Source: Bacteroidota bacterium (GTDB lineage Bacteria; Bacteroidota; Bacteroidia; Chitinophagales; Chitinophagaceae). From it: a DNA stretch of 36,237 bases. The first letter of the stretch is position 1, and each line of letters starts with the position of its first letter. Below are positions 18,116 through 27,300 of this stretch, in pieces. The stretch lies in the NCBI GenBank assembly GCA_947476145.1, contig CANJPH010000021.1, positions 1-36,237 on the forward strand, written 5' to 3'. The notes below the pieces were generated by a model that had not been told where the DNA came from, made no database searches, and saw only the letters and a program-made list of their open reading frames with translations. Both the position numbers and the translations under genes were made by a program.

Positions 18116-18487
18116 ATGAACAAAGAGATCATGTCACAAGAAATAGAATCAATGATTCGAACCTTGGACTTTATTCAGGAAGAACAAGCTTTTATCAAAC
18201 GAAAGTTAAGTAGCTTATTGGAAAATATGGTAATGAGTGATGTACTTGCATGGGCGGAAGAATTGCATCAGCAAATATTAAACAGAGAAACGGCTATTCA
18301 TTTATTAAATAATGACATTATTGTATTTAGGAATAATAATAAATCGAAACGATCTATAAATAATATAATGGATTTAGGTGCGGTTGCTTTATTTAGAAAA
18401 TATAAACAACAAGTAGGGTATATCGAATCAGAGTTCTATATATGGAAGAATAAAGCCAATGAGCGATTTGAAAGTGCGTTATATTAA
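18116..18487 (+). CDS. Unknown helical protein at the end of the cbb3 operon
   Basis: I do not recognise this 123-residue protein. It has no signal or membrane segment and looks fully helical, with a probable coiled coil at 8-40 (EIESMIRTLDFIQEEQAFIK) and another stretch near 95-118 (FRKYKQQVGYIESEFYIW). It begins 6 bp after the SafE-like gene, so it belongs to the cbb3 transcript and ends shortly before the hairpin at 18524. A cytoplasmic structural or regulatory role is only a guess. A second in-frame ATG lies 15 bp downstream of the chosen start. Confidence 0.7.
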   Translation: MNKEIMSQEIESMIRTLDFIQEEQAFIKRKLSSLLENMVMSDVLAWAEELHQQILNRETAIHLLNNDIIVFRNNNKSKRSINNIMDLGAVALFRKYKQQVGYIESEFYIWKNKANERFESALY

Positions 18488-18523
18488 ATTTGTTAATTAA
18501 ACAGTATTACTGTTGCACACATC

Positions 18524-18564
18524 GAAGTTACTTAATTTGTTAATTAAACAAATTAAGTAACTTC
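18524..18564 (+). terminator. Long perfect hairpin between convergent cbb3 operon and regulator gene
   Basis: GAAGTTACTTAATTTGTT (18524-18541) pairs perfectly with 18547-18564 around a 5-base loop, an 18-bp stem. On the plus strand it is followed by CTTTTCC, a short U-run, so it probably ends the cbb3 transcript. On the minus strand the same stem contains the last codons (KKLLNLFN) and stop of the response regulator, with no U-run after it. A 17-bp part (AATTTGTTAATTAAACA, 18534-18550) also occurs at 18487-18503. Confidence 0.7.
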
Positions 18565-19598
18565 TTTTCCTCGATTAAAGTGATTTTGCCGTCTTTGATT
18601 TCAATTAATTTTTCATTTTTAAAATCACTTAATGTTCTAATTAAACTTTCCGTGGCTGTGCCAGCAATATTGGCTAAATCTTCTCTAGAAATGGACATAG
18701 AAAACAACTCCTCTCCCTCTTTAGCGTATTTCTTTTTAAGGGTGAGCAATGCATCGGCAACTCTCTTCCTTAAACTATGATAAGCAAGTGCAACCAATTG
18801 TTGTTCTTTCTCGGAAATATTATTAGCGAGTAATTTTATAACTTTTAATGCAATCTCTTGATTGGTAGTAATTAATTTTTCAAATTCTTTTCTAGGGATG
18901 ACTCTTATGGAAGATTCTTCTAGTGTTTCTGCAAATTCTTCATAAACAGCATTTTCAATTAATGGGATATGGCCAAAAAAATCGCCTGCCGATAGCAAAC
19001 CAATGATTAATTCTTTACCACCATCGCTTGTTTTATAAATTTTTACCTTTCCAGCTTGTATGTAGTATAGCTTATTTGGGTGCTGACCTTCGGAATAAAT
19101 AGTTTGTTTCTTTTTATAATCAATCACGTCATGATTTTCGAGCGCTTTGTGCATTTCATCCTTATTCCCTAAATCAGAAATTATTTGGTACCATGCTTCA
19201 ATAGCTTTTCCACCCTGTTGTTGATGAATTTTTACTTTTTCTAATCTTGCACGTATGGCATTAATGAGTTCGGCGTCAGAAAAGGGTTTAGTGATATAGT
19301 CGTCTGCACCCATTTCCATACCTTTTCTTAAATCGGTACGTTCACTCTTGGCGCTTAAAAATATAAATGGGATATGTTGCAAGTTGGGGTGTTTGCTTAT
19401 AATTTGAAATACACCATAACCATCTAACACAGGCATCATAATATCACAAACAATTAAATCGGGAGGATTAGCAAGCGCTTTTTCCACTCCAATTTTCCCA
19501 TTTTCAGCAGTCATAATTTCGTAATTGGCTAATGCGAGAATTTCGGCAGTGTTTTCTCTTAAAGCTTCATTATCTTCTATAATTAATATTTTTTCCAT
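18540..19598 (-). CDS. Response regulator with CRP/FNR output domain
   Basis: The 352-residue protein joins a receiver (about 1-125) to a CRP/FNR module. The receiver has Glu8/Asp9, phospho-acceptor Asp52 (LIVCDIMMP), Ser82 and Lys104. The cyclic-nucleotide-like beta roll (about 155-265: YSEGQHPNKLYYIQAGKVKI, SAGDFFGHIPLI) lacks the usual Arg-Ser/Thr-Ala phosphate loop, so cAMP binding is doubtful. The HTH (about 300-335) has Glu317 and Arg321 at the positions that read TGA half-sites in CRP and FNR. The only Cys seen (Cys51) is in the receiver, so no FNR-type Fe-S cluster. It follows its histidine kinase by 11 bp and converges on the cbb3 operon; likely targets are the TGA-N6-TCA boxes there (inference). 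Confidence 0.92.
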   Translation of the reverse strand: MEKILIIEDNEALRENTAEILALANYEIMTAENGKIGVEKALANPPDLIVCDIMMPVLDGYGVFQIISKHPNLQHIPFIFLSAKSERTDLRKGMEMGADDYITKPFSDAELINAIRARLEKVKIHQQQGGKAIEAWYQIISDLGNKDEMHKALENHDVIDYKKKQTIYSEGQHPNKLYYIQAGKVKIYKTSDGGKELIIGLLSAGDFFGHIPLIENAVYEEFAETLEESSIRVIPRKEFEKLITTNQEIALKVIKLLANNISEKEQQLVALAYHSLRKRVADALLTLKKKYAKEGEELFSMSISREDLANIAGTATESLIRTLSDFKNEKLIEIKDGKITLIEEKKLLNLFN

Positions 19599-19609
19599 AG
19601 TAGTGTTAT

Positions 19610-20875
19610 TTAATCGAACTCGTTAATTATTTTGCTAGAGTAGGTTATTGTAAAAGTGCTCCCTTTTTCTAATTCACTGCTATATTGTATGCTGCCATTT
19701 AATAAATCAACATATCTGCCTACAATATGCAAGCCAAGCCCAGTTCCTTGGATATTGGTTACGTTGGTTGCCCTAAAGAATCGTTCAAATAAATGAACTT
19801 GATCTGTAATAGGTATTCCAATTCCCTGATCACTAATTTGAACCATCGTAGTATCGTTTTCGATTTTACTTTCAATATTGATAATGGATTTTTCTGGCGA
19901 GAATTTTATGGCATTGGAGATAAGATTGATAAGCACATGCTTTAATAAATTACTATCGGAATAGGTAGTAGGAGTCCCGTTATGAGTATATTGGATTGTT
20001 TGCTCCTGCTTCAAAAGGACATTCATTTCGTTAATAATATCATTTACAAACTCTGTGAGGTCAAAACTATCTGGCTTAACGTCCACTTTACCTTCTTCAA
20101 TTTTTCCGAGAGAAAGGAATTCATTCAAGATATCGGTGAGGGTTTTTACAGAGGATTTTATCCGGTCAATATGTTTATCTCTTTTGGACTGTTCTTCGGT
20201 GGTGCTGTATTTTGCGAGTAGGGAAATAGAAGATAGTATGGTGCTTAATGGGGTTCTAAATTCATGAGAAGCCATAGATACAAACCTTGACTTTAGGTCG
20301 TTCACTTCTTTTTCCTTTTCCAATGAAACGGTAAGTTCTTCCTTGGATGCTTCCAATTCAGTTAAAGTGTTTTGCAATTCAAGTGTTCTTTTATTCACCT
20401 TAGCTTCTAGGGAAGCGTTTAATTTTTTCATTTCCTCGTTCACTGCTTCTAAGTCGGCTTGTTGTAGAATTATCTTTTCTTCACTCTGCTTTCTTTTAGT
20501 GATATCGGCTATGTATGCAATTGCAAATTTTTCTTGATTCGTTTCAAAATGTCCAAGACTAACTTCAACAGGGAACTCTGTTCCATCTTTCTTAATAGCA
20601 GACAAGGTCATGCCTATTCCCATGCCTCTTGCTTTAGGGTCTTGAGCATATCCTTCTCTATAACCTACATGCTTGTGATGATATCTTTGAGGAATTAGTT
20701 TTTCCAATACTTCTCCTGCCATAGAGCTATCATGATATGCAAATAATTTATTTGCAAAGTGATTAGCCAATACAATCATGCCTTCCTTATCTACTACAAT
20801 AATGCCCATGGAAGCAGAGTTAAAAAGTGCTTCAAATCTAATATCCTTATTTATGGAGCTATTGTTTTCTTGCAT
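19610..20875 (-). CDS. Soluble PAS histidine kinase, FixL-like candidate
   Basis: The 421-residue protein has no membrane segment. A PAS domain spans about 13-128 (FNSASMGIIVVD to YIADITKRKQSEE), then a long coiled coil (about 130-195), a HisKA domain with phospho-His204 (SMASHEFRTPLS) and a HATPase domain with N-box (HVLINLISNAIKFSPE), SDQGIGIP, LFERFFRA and GTGLGLHIV. In the PAS, RYHHKHVGYREGY aligns by eye with the FixL segment bearing the proximal heme His; His69 matches that His, and Met89 falls where FixL has Arg220. Many non-heme PAS domains also have a His here, so heme is a hypothesis. The gene is 11 bp before the CRP-type response regulator, its probable partner. Confidence 0.9.
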   Translation of the reverse strand: MQENNSSINKDIRFEALFNSASMGIIVVDKEGMIVLANHFANKLFAYHDSSMAGEVLEKLIPQRYHHKHVGYREGYAQDPKARGMGIGMTLSAIKKDGTEFPVEVSLGHFETNQEKFAIAYIADITKRKQSEEKIILQQADLEAVNEEMKKLNASLEAKVNKRTLELQNTLTELEASKEELTVSLEKEKEVNDLKSRFVSMASHEFRTPLSTILSSISLLAKYSTTEEQSKRDKHIDRIKSSVKTLTDILNEFLSLGKIEEGKVDVKPDSFDLTEFVNDIINEMNVLLKQEQTIQYTHNGTPTTYSDSNLLKHVLINLISNAIKFSPEKSIINIESKIENDTTMVQISDQGIGIPITDQVHLFERFFRATNVTNIQGTGLGLHIVGRYVDLLNGSIQYSSELEKGSTFTITYSSKIINEFD

Positions 20876-21317
20876 TTACAACTAGATTATAGGACTTTGT
20901 CGTTTATTTCTTAAAAACATCGAAAAATTTATTACTTACTGATTTTGAACTATTTAAGTAACTGGATTTTGTTTTGAATGGTATTTTTGCGAACAACTTG
21001 ATTAATCTTAAACAAGGTACGACCATTTTTTATTAAACAAAATACCAAAAAATATATTATAAAAATATTAATATAAAATAAAGTATTAAATATTAAAAAA
21101 AAATATATAATTTAGCATGAAATATAAATATGTAATAAAATATAATATGAATTGAAAAGTATAAAATACATGTAAAGTATTGTAAATCAATATAATTTAT
21201 GTTTACACAAAACAGTAGATTTCATATAAAACGTTTAAAATTGCTCATTTTTCTATAAATAGTTCATTTATTTAAATATATAAAATAATTTAATGTAATT
21301 ACAATTCAAACCCCCTT
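20876..21317. other. AT-rich divergent spacer between kinase and porin
   Basis: No gene was found in these 442 bp. It is extremely AT-rich in the middle: only 4 of 60 bases in 21061-21120 are G or C. A near-perfect dyad, CTTGATTAA-TC-TTAAACAAG, lies at 20997-21016 (one mismatch), about 120 bp upstream of the kinase start. It must hold the promoters for both divergent genes, but no perfect TAnnTTTG element was found on either side. Confidence 0.6.
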
Positions 21318-22331
21318 ATGAAAAAATCAACCCTAATCCTCGGTCTTTTTTTAAGCTACTTTACTGGCCTAAAAGCACAATCAGATACCACAAAGCCAGT
21401 TACAAGCAGATCCACCACATTTACATCTTATGTAGATGGTTATTATAGATCCGATTTTTCAGGTTTGAAAACAAATAATAAAACAAGTTTTACCAACTCA
21501 AATAATGCATTGCAATTAGGAATGGTGTCCTTTAAAGTGGATCAAACCTTTGACAAATTTACTGGTACCCTTGATTTGGGATTTGGAAAAAGAGCAGATG
21601 AGTTCTCTTATAATGATAAGGATTTGGCAACATCCGTAAAACAAGCTTACATAAGTTATGCACCAATTAGTGCGGTTAAATTTACTGTTGGTAAATGGGC
21701 AACACATATTGGGTATGAATTATTAGATGCCTATTCCAATAGAAACTATAGTATGAGTTATGGTTTTTCTTATGGTCCATTTTTTCATACGGGTGTAAGA
21801 GCAGACATTGCCTTAGGAGGCAAGTGGGCATTTATGATTGGCCTAGCGGAGCCAACCGATATCACCAATGCAAAAGCGGAAGTTAAAATGGTTATTGCTC
21901 AATTAAGCACGGCAACAAAGGATGATAAATTAAAGGCATTCTTAAATTACCAAGGGGGAAAAGATAAAACACAATTTGATTTAGTGTTAAATGGTGTTGT
22001 AAATAGTCAATTTGCAATTAATTATGATGGAACTATTTGCAGCTTAGCGGGTAATGCTTGGACAAGTAATGCAGTGTATTTTAATTACGATCCTTCTACT
22101 AAAGTTGGATTTACGTTAAGGTCGGAATATTTTAATGATGCTAAAAGTGCAGTCGGTGTAGGGGCTTCTATTTTTCAAAATACAATGTCTGCAAATATTC
22201 ATTTTAATAAACTCACCATTATTCCTGAATGTAGATTGGAAAATGCAACAGATAAAGTGTTTATGAATGGAAACAATTTGGCTAAAACGGGGGCTGGTAA
22301 TTTCTTAATTGCGGCAGTCTATAAATTTTAA
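21318..22331 (+). CDS. Outer-membrane beta-barrel porin, BBP2-like
   Basis: The 337-residue protein has a signal peptide ending around GLKAQ, then a run of amphipathic beta strands typical of Bacteroidota BBP2-type porins: FTSYVDGYYRSDF, GTLDLGFGKRADEF, VKQAYISYAP, VKFTVGKWATHIGYELLD and a terminal aromatic strand FLIAAVYKF. The conserved pattern of an early VDGYY strand and a GK(W/F)xTHxGYE motif is characteristic. It is probably a general or solute-specific porin; the substrate is unknown. It has its own strong terminator at 22392. Confidence 0.8.
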   Translation: MKKSTLILGLFLSYFTGLKAQSDTTKPVTSRSTTFTSYVDGYYRSDFSGLKTNNKTSFTNSNNALQLGMVSFKVDQTFDKFTGTLDLGFGKRADEFSYNDKDLATSVKQAYISYAPISAVKFTVGKWATHIGYELLDAYSNRNYSMSYGFSYGPFFHTGVRADIALGGKWAFMIGLAEPTDITNAKAEVKMVIAQLSTATKDDKLKAFLNYQGGKDKTQFDLVLNGVVNSQFAINYDGTICSLAGNAWTSNAVYFNYDPSTKVGFTLRSEYFNDAKSAVGVGASIFQNTMSANIHFNKLTIIPECRLENATDKVFMNGNNLAKTGAGNFLIAAVYKF

Positions 22332-22391
22332 TTTTCTACTATAAATTATTAAACTTTTCGAAATTTGGTTTTAAGCAAGCAATCAAACAGC

Positions 22392-22421
22392 GGGCCCCAT
22401 TTCTATGGGGCCCAATTTTTT
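22392..22421 (+). terminator. Rho-independent terminator after the porin
   Basis: GGGCCCCAT and ATGGGGCCC are perfect 9-bp arms around TTCT, followed by AATTTTTT. It lies about 60 bp after the porin stop. Confidence 0.92.
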
Positions 22422-22474
22422 ATGTAGTACTCAATATTATAAAATCGTATATTTATGTATTAAATCTAACTGAT

Positions 22475-23824
22475 ATGAAAAATTGTTTATGGGTTTTTTT
22501 GTTTGTGTTGCTTTATAATATTTCAAGTGCTCAAGTGATTGTTAAAAAGGATCCTGAAATTGAATCCATGATCAAAGAAATTAATGCCGATTCTTTAAAG
22601 GCAAATATGTATAAATTGGTTTCTTTTGGAACAAGAAATACCTTAAGTACTCAAGGCAATGCGACCCGAGGTATTGGCGCTGCAAGACAATGGATTTTAA
22701 GCAGATTTAATGAATATGCAAAACAATCAGAAGGGAGAATGACTGCATTCATAGACACCGTTACTTATATATCTGACGGGAAAAGAGTGAACAGGCCTAT
22801 TAATTTAGGGAATGTAGTAGCTACTTTAAAAGGAACAGATCCCAATGATCATCGAATATTTATTATGAGTGGACATATGGATAATATGCGCACAAATGTA
22901 ATGGACAGTGTTGGTGATGCACCTGGTGCAAACGATGATGGAAGTGGAACCGTTGCGGTAATGGAGTGTGCAAGAGTGATGAGTAAACATAAATTTCCTG
23001 CCACCATTATTTTTGTAACGGTCGCTGGTGAAGAGCAAGGGTTGTTGGGGGCTTATTTTATGGCCAAGAAAGCAAAGAAAGAAAATTGGGCCATAGAAGC
23101 AGTATTGAATAATGATATCATGGGAAGTAATAATAGCAATGAAACCAATATTATTGACAATACAAGGTTGCGTGTATTTAGTGAGGGGTTATCTGTTACA
23201 GATACAGGTAAAGCGGCTATGCAAATTAGAAGTTTAGGATTAGAAAATGATGGTCGCTCAAGACAGCTGGCTCGATACATTAAAGAAATTGGGGAAAGAT
23301 ATATTGATAATATGCAAATTGTCATGATCTATCGAAATGATCGTTTCTTAAGAGGGGGTGATCATACTTCATTTGTAGAAAACGGATACGCTGCTGTAAG
23401 ATTTACAGAGATGAATGAAAATTATACGCGTCAACACCAGGATGTTAGAAATGAAAACGGGATTAATTATGGGGATGTACCAGAGCATATTGATTTTGAA
23501 TATTTAAGAAAAAATAGTGGAATTAATTTGGCCAACCTTTCAAATTTGGCAAAAGCGCCACCGATACCCGAGGAAGTAAAAATTGATGTAAAAAAACTGA
23601 GTAATACTACGTTTTTATATTGGAAAGCACCGAAAACTGGAAATGTAAAAGGGTATTATATTTTAATGAGGGAAACGACCAGCCCCGTTTGGCAAAAGAA
23701 AATGTATACCGAGGCATTAGAAATTAGATTGCCGTATAGCAAGGACAACTATTTTTTCGCAGTGCAGAGTGTGAATGAATTTGGGAATGAAAGCTTGCCA
23801 GTGATTCCGTCTGTGGGAAGGTAG
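22475..23824 (+). CDS. Secreted M28 family metallopeptidase
   Basis: This 449-residue protein has a signal peptide (to about SSAQ, residue 20) and an M28 aminopeptidase-like domain. All five expected zinc ligands are in order: His134 (SGHMD), Asp154 (GANDDGSG), Glu187 next to catalytic Glu186 (AGEEQGLLGA), Asp214 (NNDIMG) and His297 (GGDHTSF). After about 355 there is a fibronectin-III-like region (NTTFLYWKAPKTGNVKGYYI). It likely cleaves N-terminal residues of peptides in the periplasm or outside. A TATATTTA element (-7-like, one mismatch) lies at 22448-22455. Confidence 0.88.
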   Translation: MKNCLWVFLFVLLYNISSAQVIVKKDPEIESMIKEINADSLKANMYKLVSFGTRNTLSTQGNATRGIGAARQWILSRFNEYAKQSEGRMTAFIDTVTYISDGKRVNRPINLGNVVATLKGTDPNDHRIFIMSGHMDNMRTNVMDSVGDAPGANDDGSGTVAVMECARVMSKHKFPATIIFVTVAGEEQGLLGAYFMAKKAKKENWAIEAVLNNDIMGSNNSNETNIIDNTRLRVFSEGLSVTDTGKAAMQIRSLGLENDGRSRQLARYIKEIGERYIDNMQIVMIYRNDRFLRGGDHTSFVENGYAAVRFTEMNENYTRQHQDVRNENGINYGDVPEHIDFEYLRKNSGINLANLSNLAKAPPIPEEVKIDVKKLSNTTFLYWKAPKTGNVKGYYILMRETTSPVWQKKMYTEALEIRLPYSKDNYFFAVQSVNEFGNESLPVIPSVGR

Positions 23825-23947
23825 TTTTGTTGTTGGGGACTGGTAAATGGCGATATTTAAGGGACAAAGGCCTATGAAATAGACTTTTTACTTATTTTTA
23901 ATATGTTTTTAGATTTTTTCAAAAAATTCCTATCTTTATTATCAATT

Positions 23948-24382
23948 ATGAAAAGCGCAAAAACCCTATTAATAGCCATCTCATTTTTCCTATTGTCTTG
24001 TAGCAAAGGAGGGGATTCGCCTACGCCAACACCGCCAACACCTCCAACACCAGTAACTCCAACTGAGTCGGCAGTTGCTTTTTCGGTTAATGTAGATCCA
24101 GGTGCTGGAAATATTTTGGGAGTGGTAGGAACTTCACAGCCTATCATTGTTAAAGTAAGTTCTACCTTGCCTTCTGCCGGGGTAACAGTGGGTGTAACTG
24201 TTTTAAAGGATTCAGATAATTCAACGGTGTTTAATAATTCAATTTCAAGTACCACTGCCGATAATACCATTACCATTTCAGGGTTAAGCCCAGGTGCTTT
24301 ATGTACGGCAACTGTAGTGGTTACTTCTAAAGCAACTGCTACCAATACAAAAGCAATTACATTTAAGTTGGCTGCTAAGTAG
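23948..24382 (+). CDS. Small lipoprotein with Pro/Thr linker
   Basis: The ATG at 23948 gives 144 residues with a clean lipoprotein signal (KTLLIAISFFLLSCSKGG; lipid Cys in LLSCS). An upstream ATG at 23903 adds 15 residues before the signal and is not preferred. A Pro-Thr-rich linker (residues about 25-40) leads to a single beta-sandwich domain, probably fibronectin-III or Ig-like. It is probably anchored in the outer membrane. TATCTTTA at 23931-23938 resembles a -7 element but lies very near the start. It converges on the OmpA-family gene with a 14-bp gap. Confidence 0.75.
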   Translation: MKSAKTLLIAISFFLLSCSKGGDSPTPTPPTPPTPVTPTESAVAFSVNVDPGAGNILGVVGTSQPIIVKVSSTLPSAGVTVGVTVLKDSDNSTVFNNSISSTTADNTITISGLSPGALCTATVVVTSKATATNTKAITFKLAAK

Positions 24383-24396
24383 AGGTTCGTTGTTAT

Positions 24397-27300
24397 TTAT
24401 TTCTTTTCGAATATAATTTCGACTCTTCTGTTTTTTGATCTTCCCGCTTCTGCATCATTACTAGCAATTGGCATGCTCTTACCCATACCTTTTGTTATTA
24501 CATCTGCTTCATTACAGCCTTCTTTCATTAAAATTTGCTTGATGGTATTTGCTCGTTCAAGTGAAAGGGTTAAATTATTTGCATCGGTACCAATATTGTC
24601 TGTATGACCAATGATATTCACTTTTATATCTTTTTCTTTTATAATAGCAGCTATCCTTTTAAGTTCTGGGAGGGAGGTAGATTCAAGTGAGGAGGATCCG
24701 GTTTTAAAGAAGATATTATTCATGGAAGCGCTCACTTTATTATCCAGCATATCTTGGTAGGTAATAATTTTGATATCGTTATTTATGTTCAATTGTTTTT
24801 TAAAGTTCCTCAGATCTAAACTACTTGCAATGGGGAATAAATTATCATCGTCAATATAATAACCATATAGTTTTCCAAGTGGTAGTACTATAAAATAACT
24901 TCCATCCTCAGGATCGGATTTAGCTATACCAATTGTTTTTTTAGCTTCCAAGTCCTCCCATCTTATATTGGCAACTACAGGCTGGTTTTTATTATCTAAT
25001 AATTTTCCATTGATGGTAGCTACATAATCAGGTCTTAAATACACAGGAACTTTAGACCAAAAAATGTCGTTATCCTTTTTTATCATTGTATTTTTTGAGA
25101 TCAGTACAAACTCTTTACTTAAAAATGCCTTTTCTCCGTCCGTTGAAATATCTAAACCCCAGTCACCATTAATGGTATTAAATTCTTTTCCTAAATTGAT
25201 GGGTTCACTCCAACAATCCCAACAAGAGTCATATAGTCTGGTAGCTTTAAATAAGTCATAGTTTCCTAATCCTCCATGCCCGTCGGAAGCAAAATAAAGT
25301 GTTTTCATGTCTGGGTGTAAAAACGGGGACCTGTCCGAATAGATGGTATTAATGGTGGGTCCTAAATTAATTGGTGCTCCCCAATTGTCATCTTCGTCAA
25401 GTACAGATACATAAATATCACTTGGGTAGTTAAGGTTATAATGATAATCCTCAAGTTTATTTTTAGTATAGTAATCAAAATTGGTAGATCGGATGGAACT
25501 AAATATCAGTGCTTTTTTGTCACTTGTTATTCTAGCATCCGCCTGCCATCTGCCACTATTAATATTTTCTGGGAAAGCGTTTTGTATCTCCCACTTATTA
25601 TATATGTTTTTCTCTGCCCTAGATAATTTACCATCAATAAATAAGACCATTACAGTGCCATCCGCCGAAATTGATTCGGGAGCTTGATTCGTCCCATTAT
25701 TGTTAAGTTCATTAATTGCAGTAGCTGGGCCATAGCCATTGGGTCCTTTTTTAGAAACAAATATGTCTTCATTTCTGTTTGCTTCATTTCTGCCTCTTCC
25801 ACAAAAATATATATACTTGTCGTCTGCTGAAATAACAGTAGAATATTCTCCCCCAACTAAAGTATTAACATTGGGCCCCATATTAAATACTTTAATATTT
25901 GGGTCTGTTGGTTTGTTTAAAATAGAAAGTAAATTATTTATTTTTTTTCTATCACTTTTAAAGTAGGGTAAATACTTTAAAACAGTCTTTGATGCATTAA
26001 GCCAATTCTTTTTTTCAATGTCTTCGCTAATTATTTTTTGTAAAGCATTAAAAGCTTTTTCATTGGGGGCTGCTATTTTTATATATTCATCATATTTCGG
26101 TAGCATGCTTTTATCAAATGACCTATTTAAATATAATCCATCGCCTAAAATTGCAATGGAGAGGTCTGCTTCACTTAAACTATCTAATAATGTTTCGTTT
26201 ATATTTTCTTTCTTCCTGAAATCTTCTTTAAATTTATTGATGGTTCTTTTTTCTCCATCGTTTGTAAATATTTTGTAATAGCTAATTAGTGCACTGTCTT
26301 TGTAATTTCCATCTATAAGATCTATGCAAAATTCTAAACTTTTTAAATCCTTATTCTTAATTGCTATGTGATATAAGGAGTCTTCTGCTATCTCAACAAA
26401 GCGATTGGATGGGAAATTGGTAATGAAGTATTTATAATTATCTGTGCTTTTATCGGCAGTTTGTTCCTTGTATTGCATTTCTTCAAAAGCAGAAAATGCG
26501 GAATCATAAAATTTTGATTTAGGCCATTTATTGATAAAGGACAAAAATGCTTCCGAAGTGTTTGTTGTTTTAGCATCATTATATTCGAATGTTTCAATTT
26601 TCTCTTTTGCTTTATTTTTTAAATAGGAGCTTGGATATTTATATAGAAAGTCATTAAAAGCCTCAATAGTATTTAGGGAGGTTGCTTCTTCAAAAGCCTT
26701 ATTATCTCTTAATTCAACCGCTTTTTTAAACTGGGTGGCATCGGGGAAGTTTTCAATAAAGTTTTGATAGGAACTAACGGTATTTTCTAATTTTGCTTTT
26801 TCAAAGCCTTTTTCGTCTCTTAATTCTACTGCTTTTTTAACTTGGCTGGCGTCTGGATAATTTTTTATAAATAATTGATACGAGGCAACTGTATTTTCTG
26901 TATTTGCTTTATCAAATCCCAGTTGGTTTCTATTTAGTTTTGCTTGGGGAACCTGTTTTGCAGATGGGTATTTTTTTATAAATTGCTGGTAATCCTCAAT
27001 TGTATTTAACCTGCTTGCTTCTTCAAATGCAATTGAATGAATAGCTTTAAGGGATTCTGTCCTTAAAAACTGATCCGCTTCTGTGTAGAATTCTAAAAAA
27101 TGGGTATATCCATCAATTTCATTCTTTAATTTTGTTATACTATATGCACTATCAATTATATTTTTTAAAACGACTTCAATACTAAATTCATCTATCTCAT
27201 TTTCTTTTAGTTTTTTTATTTCTTTTTCTTCTTTCAAATTTTTATATACCAATCTTAATTTTTGTGTATTCTTATATGCGTCTTCTAAATTATATTTTGA

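Noticed and set aside
18540..19598. Response regulator as an Fe-S oxygen sensor like FNR
   Set aside because: Only one Cys is present, in the receiver, so a 4Fe-4S cluster cannot be bound as in FNR.
23872..24345. A 157-codon Val/Gly/Thr-rich minus-strand frame
   Set aside because: It mirrors the lipoprotein gene at 23948, which has a proper lipobox; the antisense product is low complexity.
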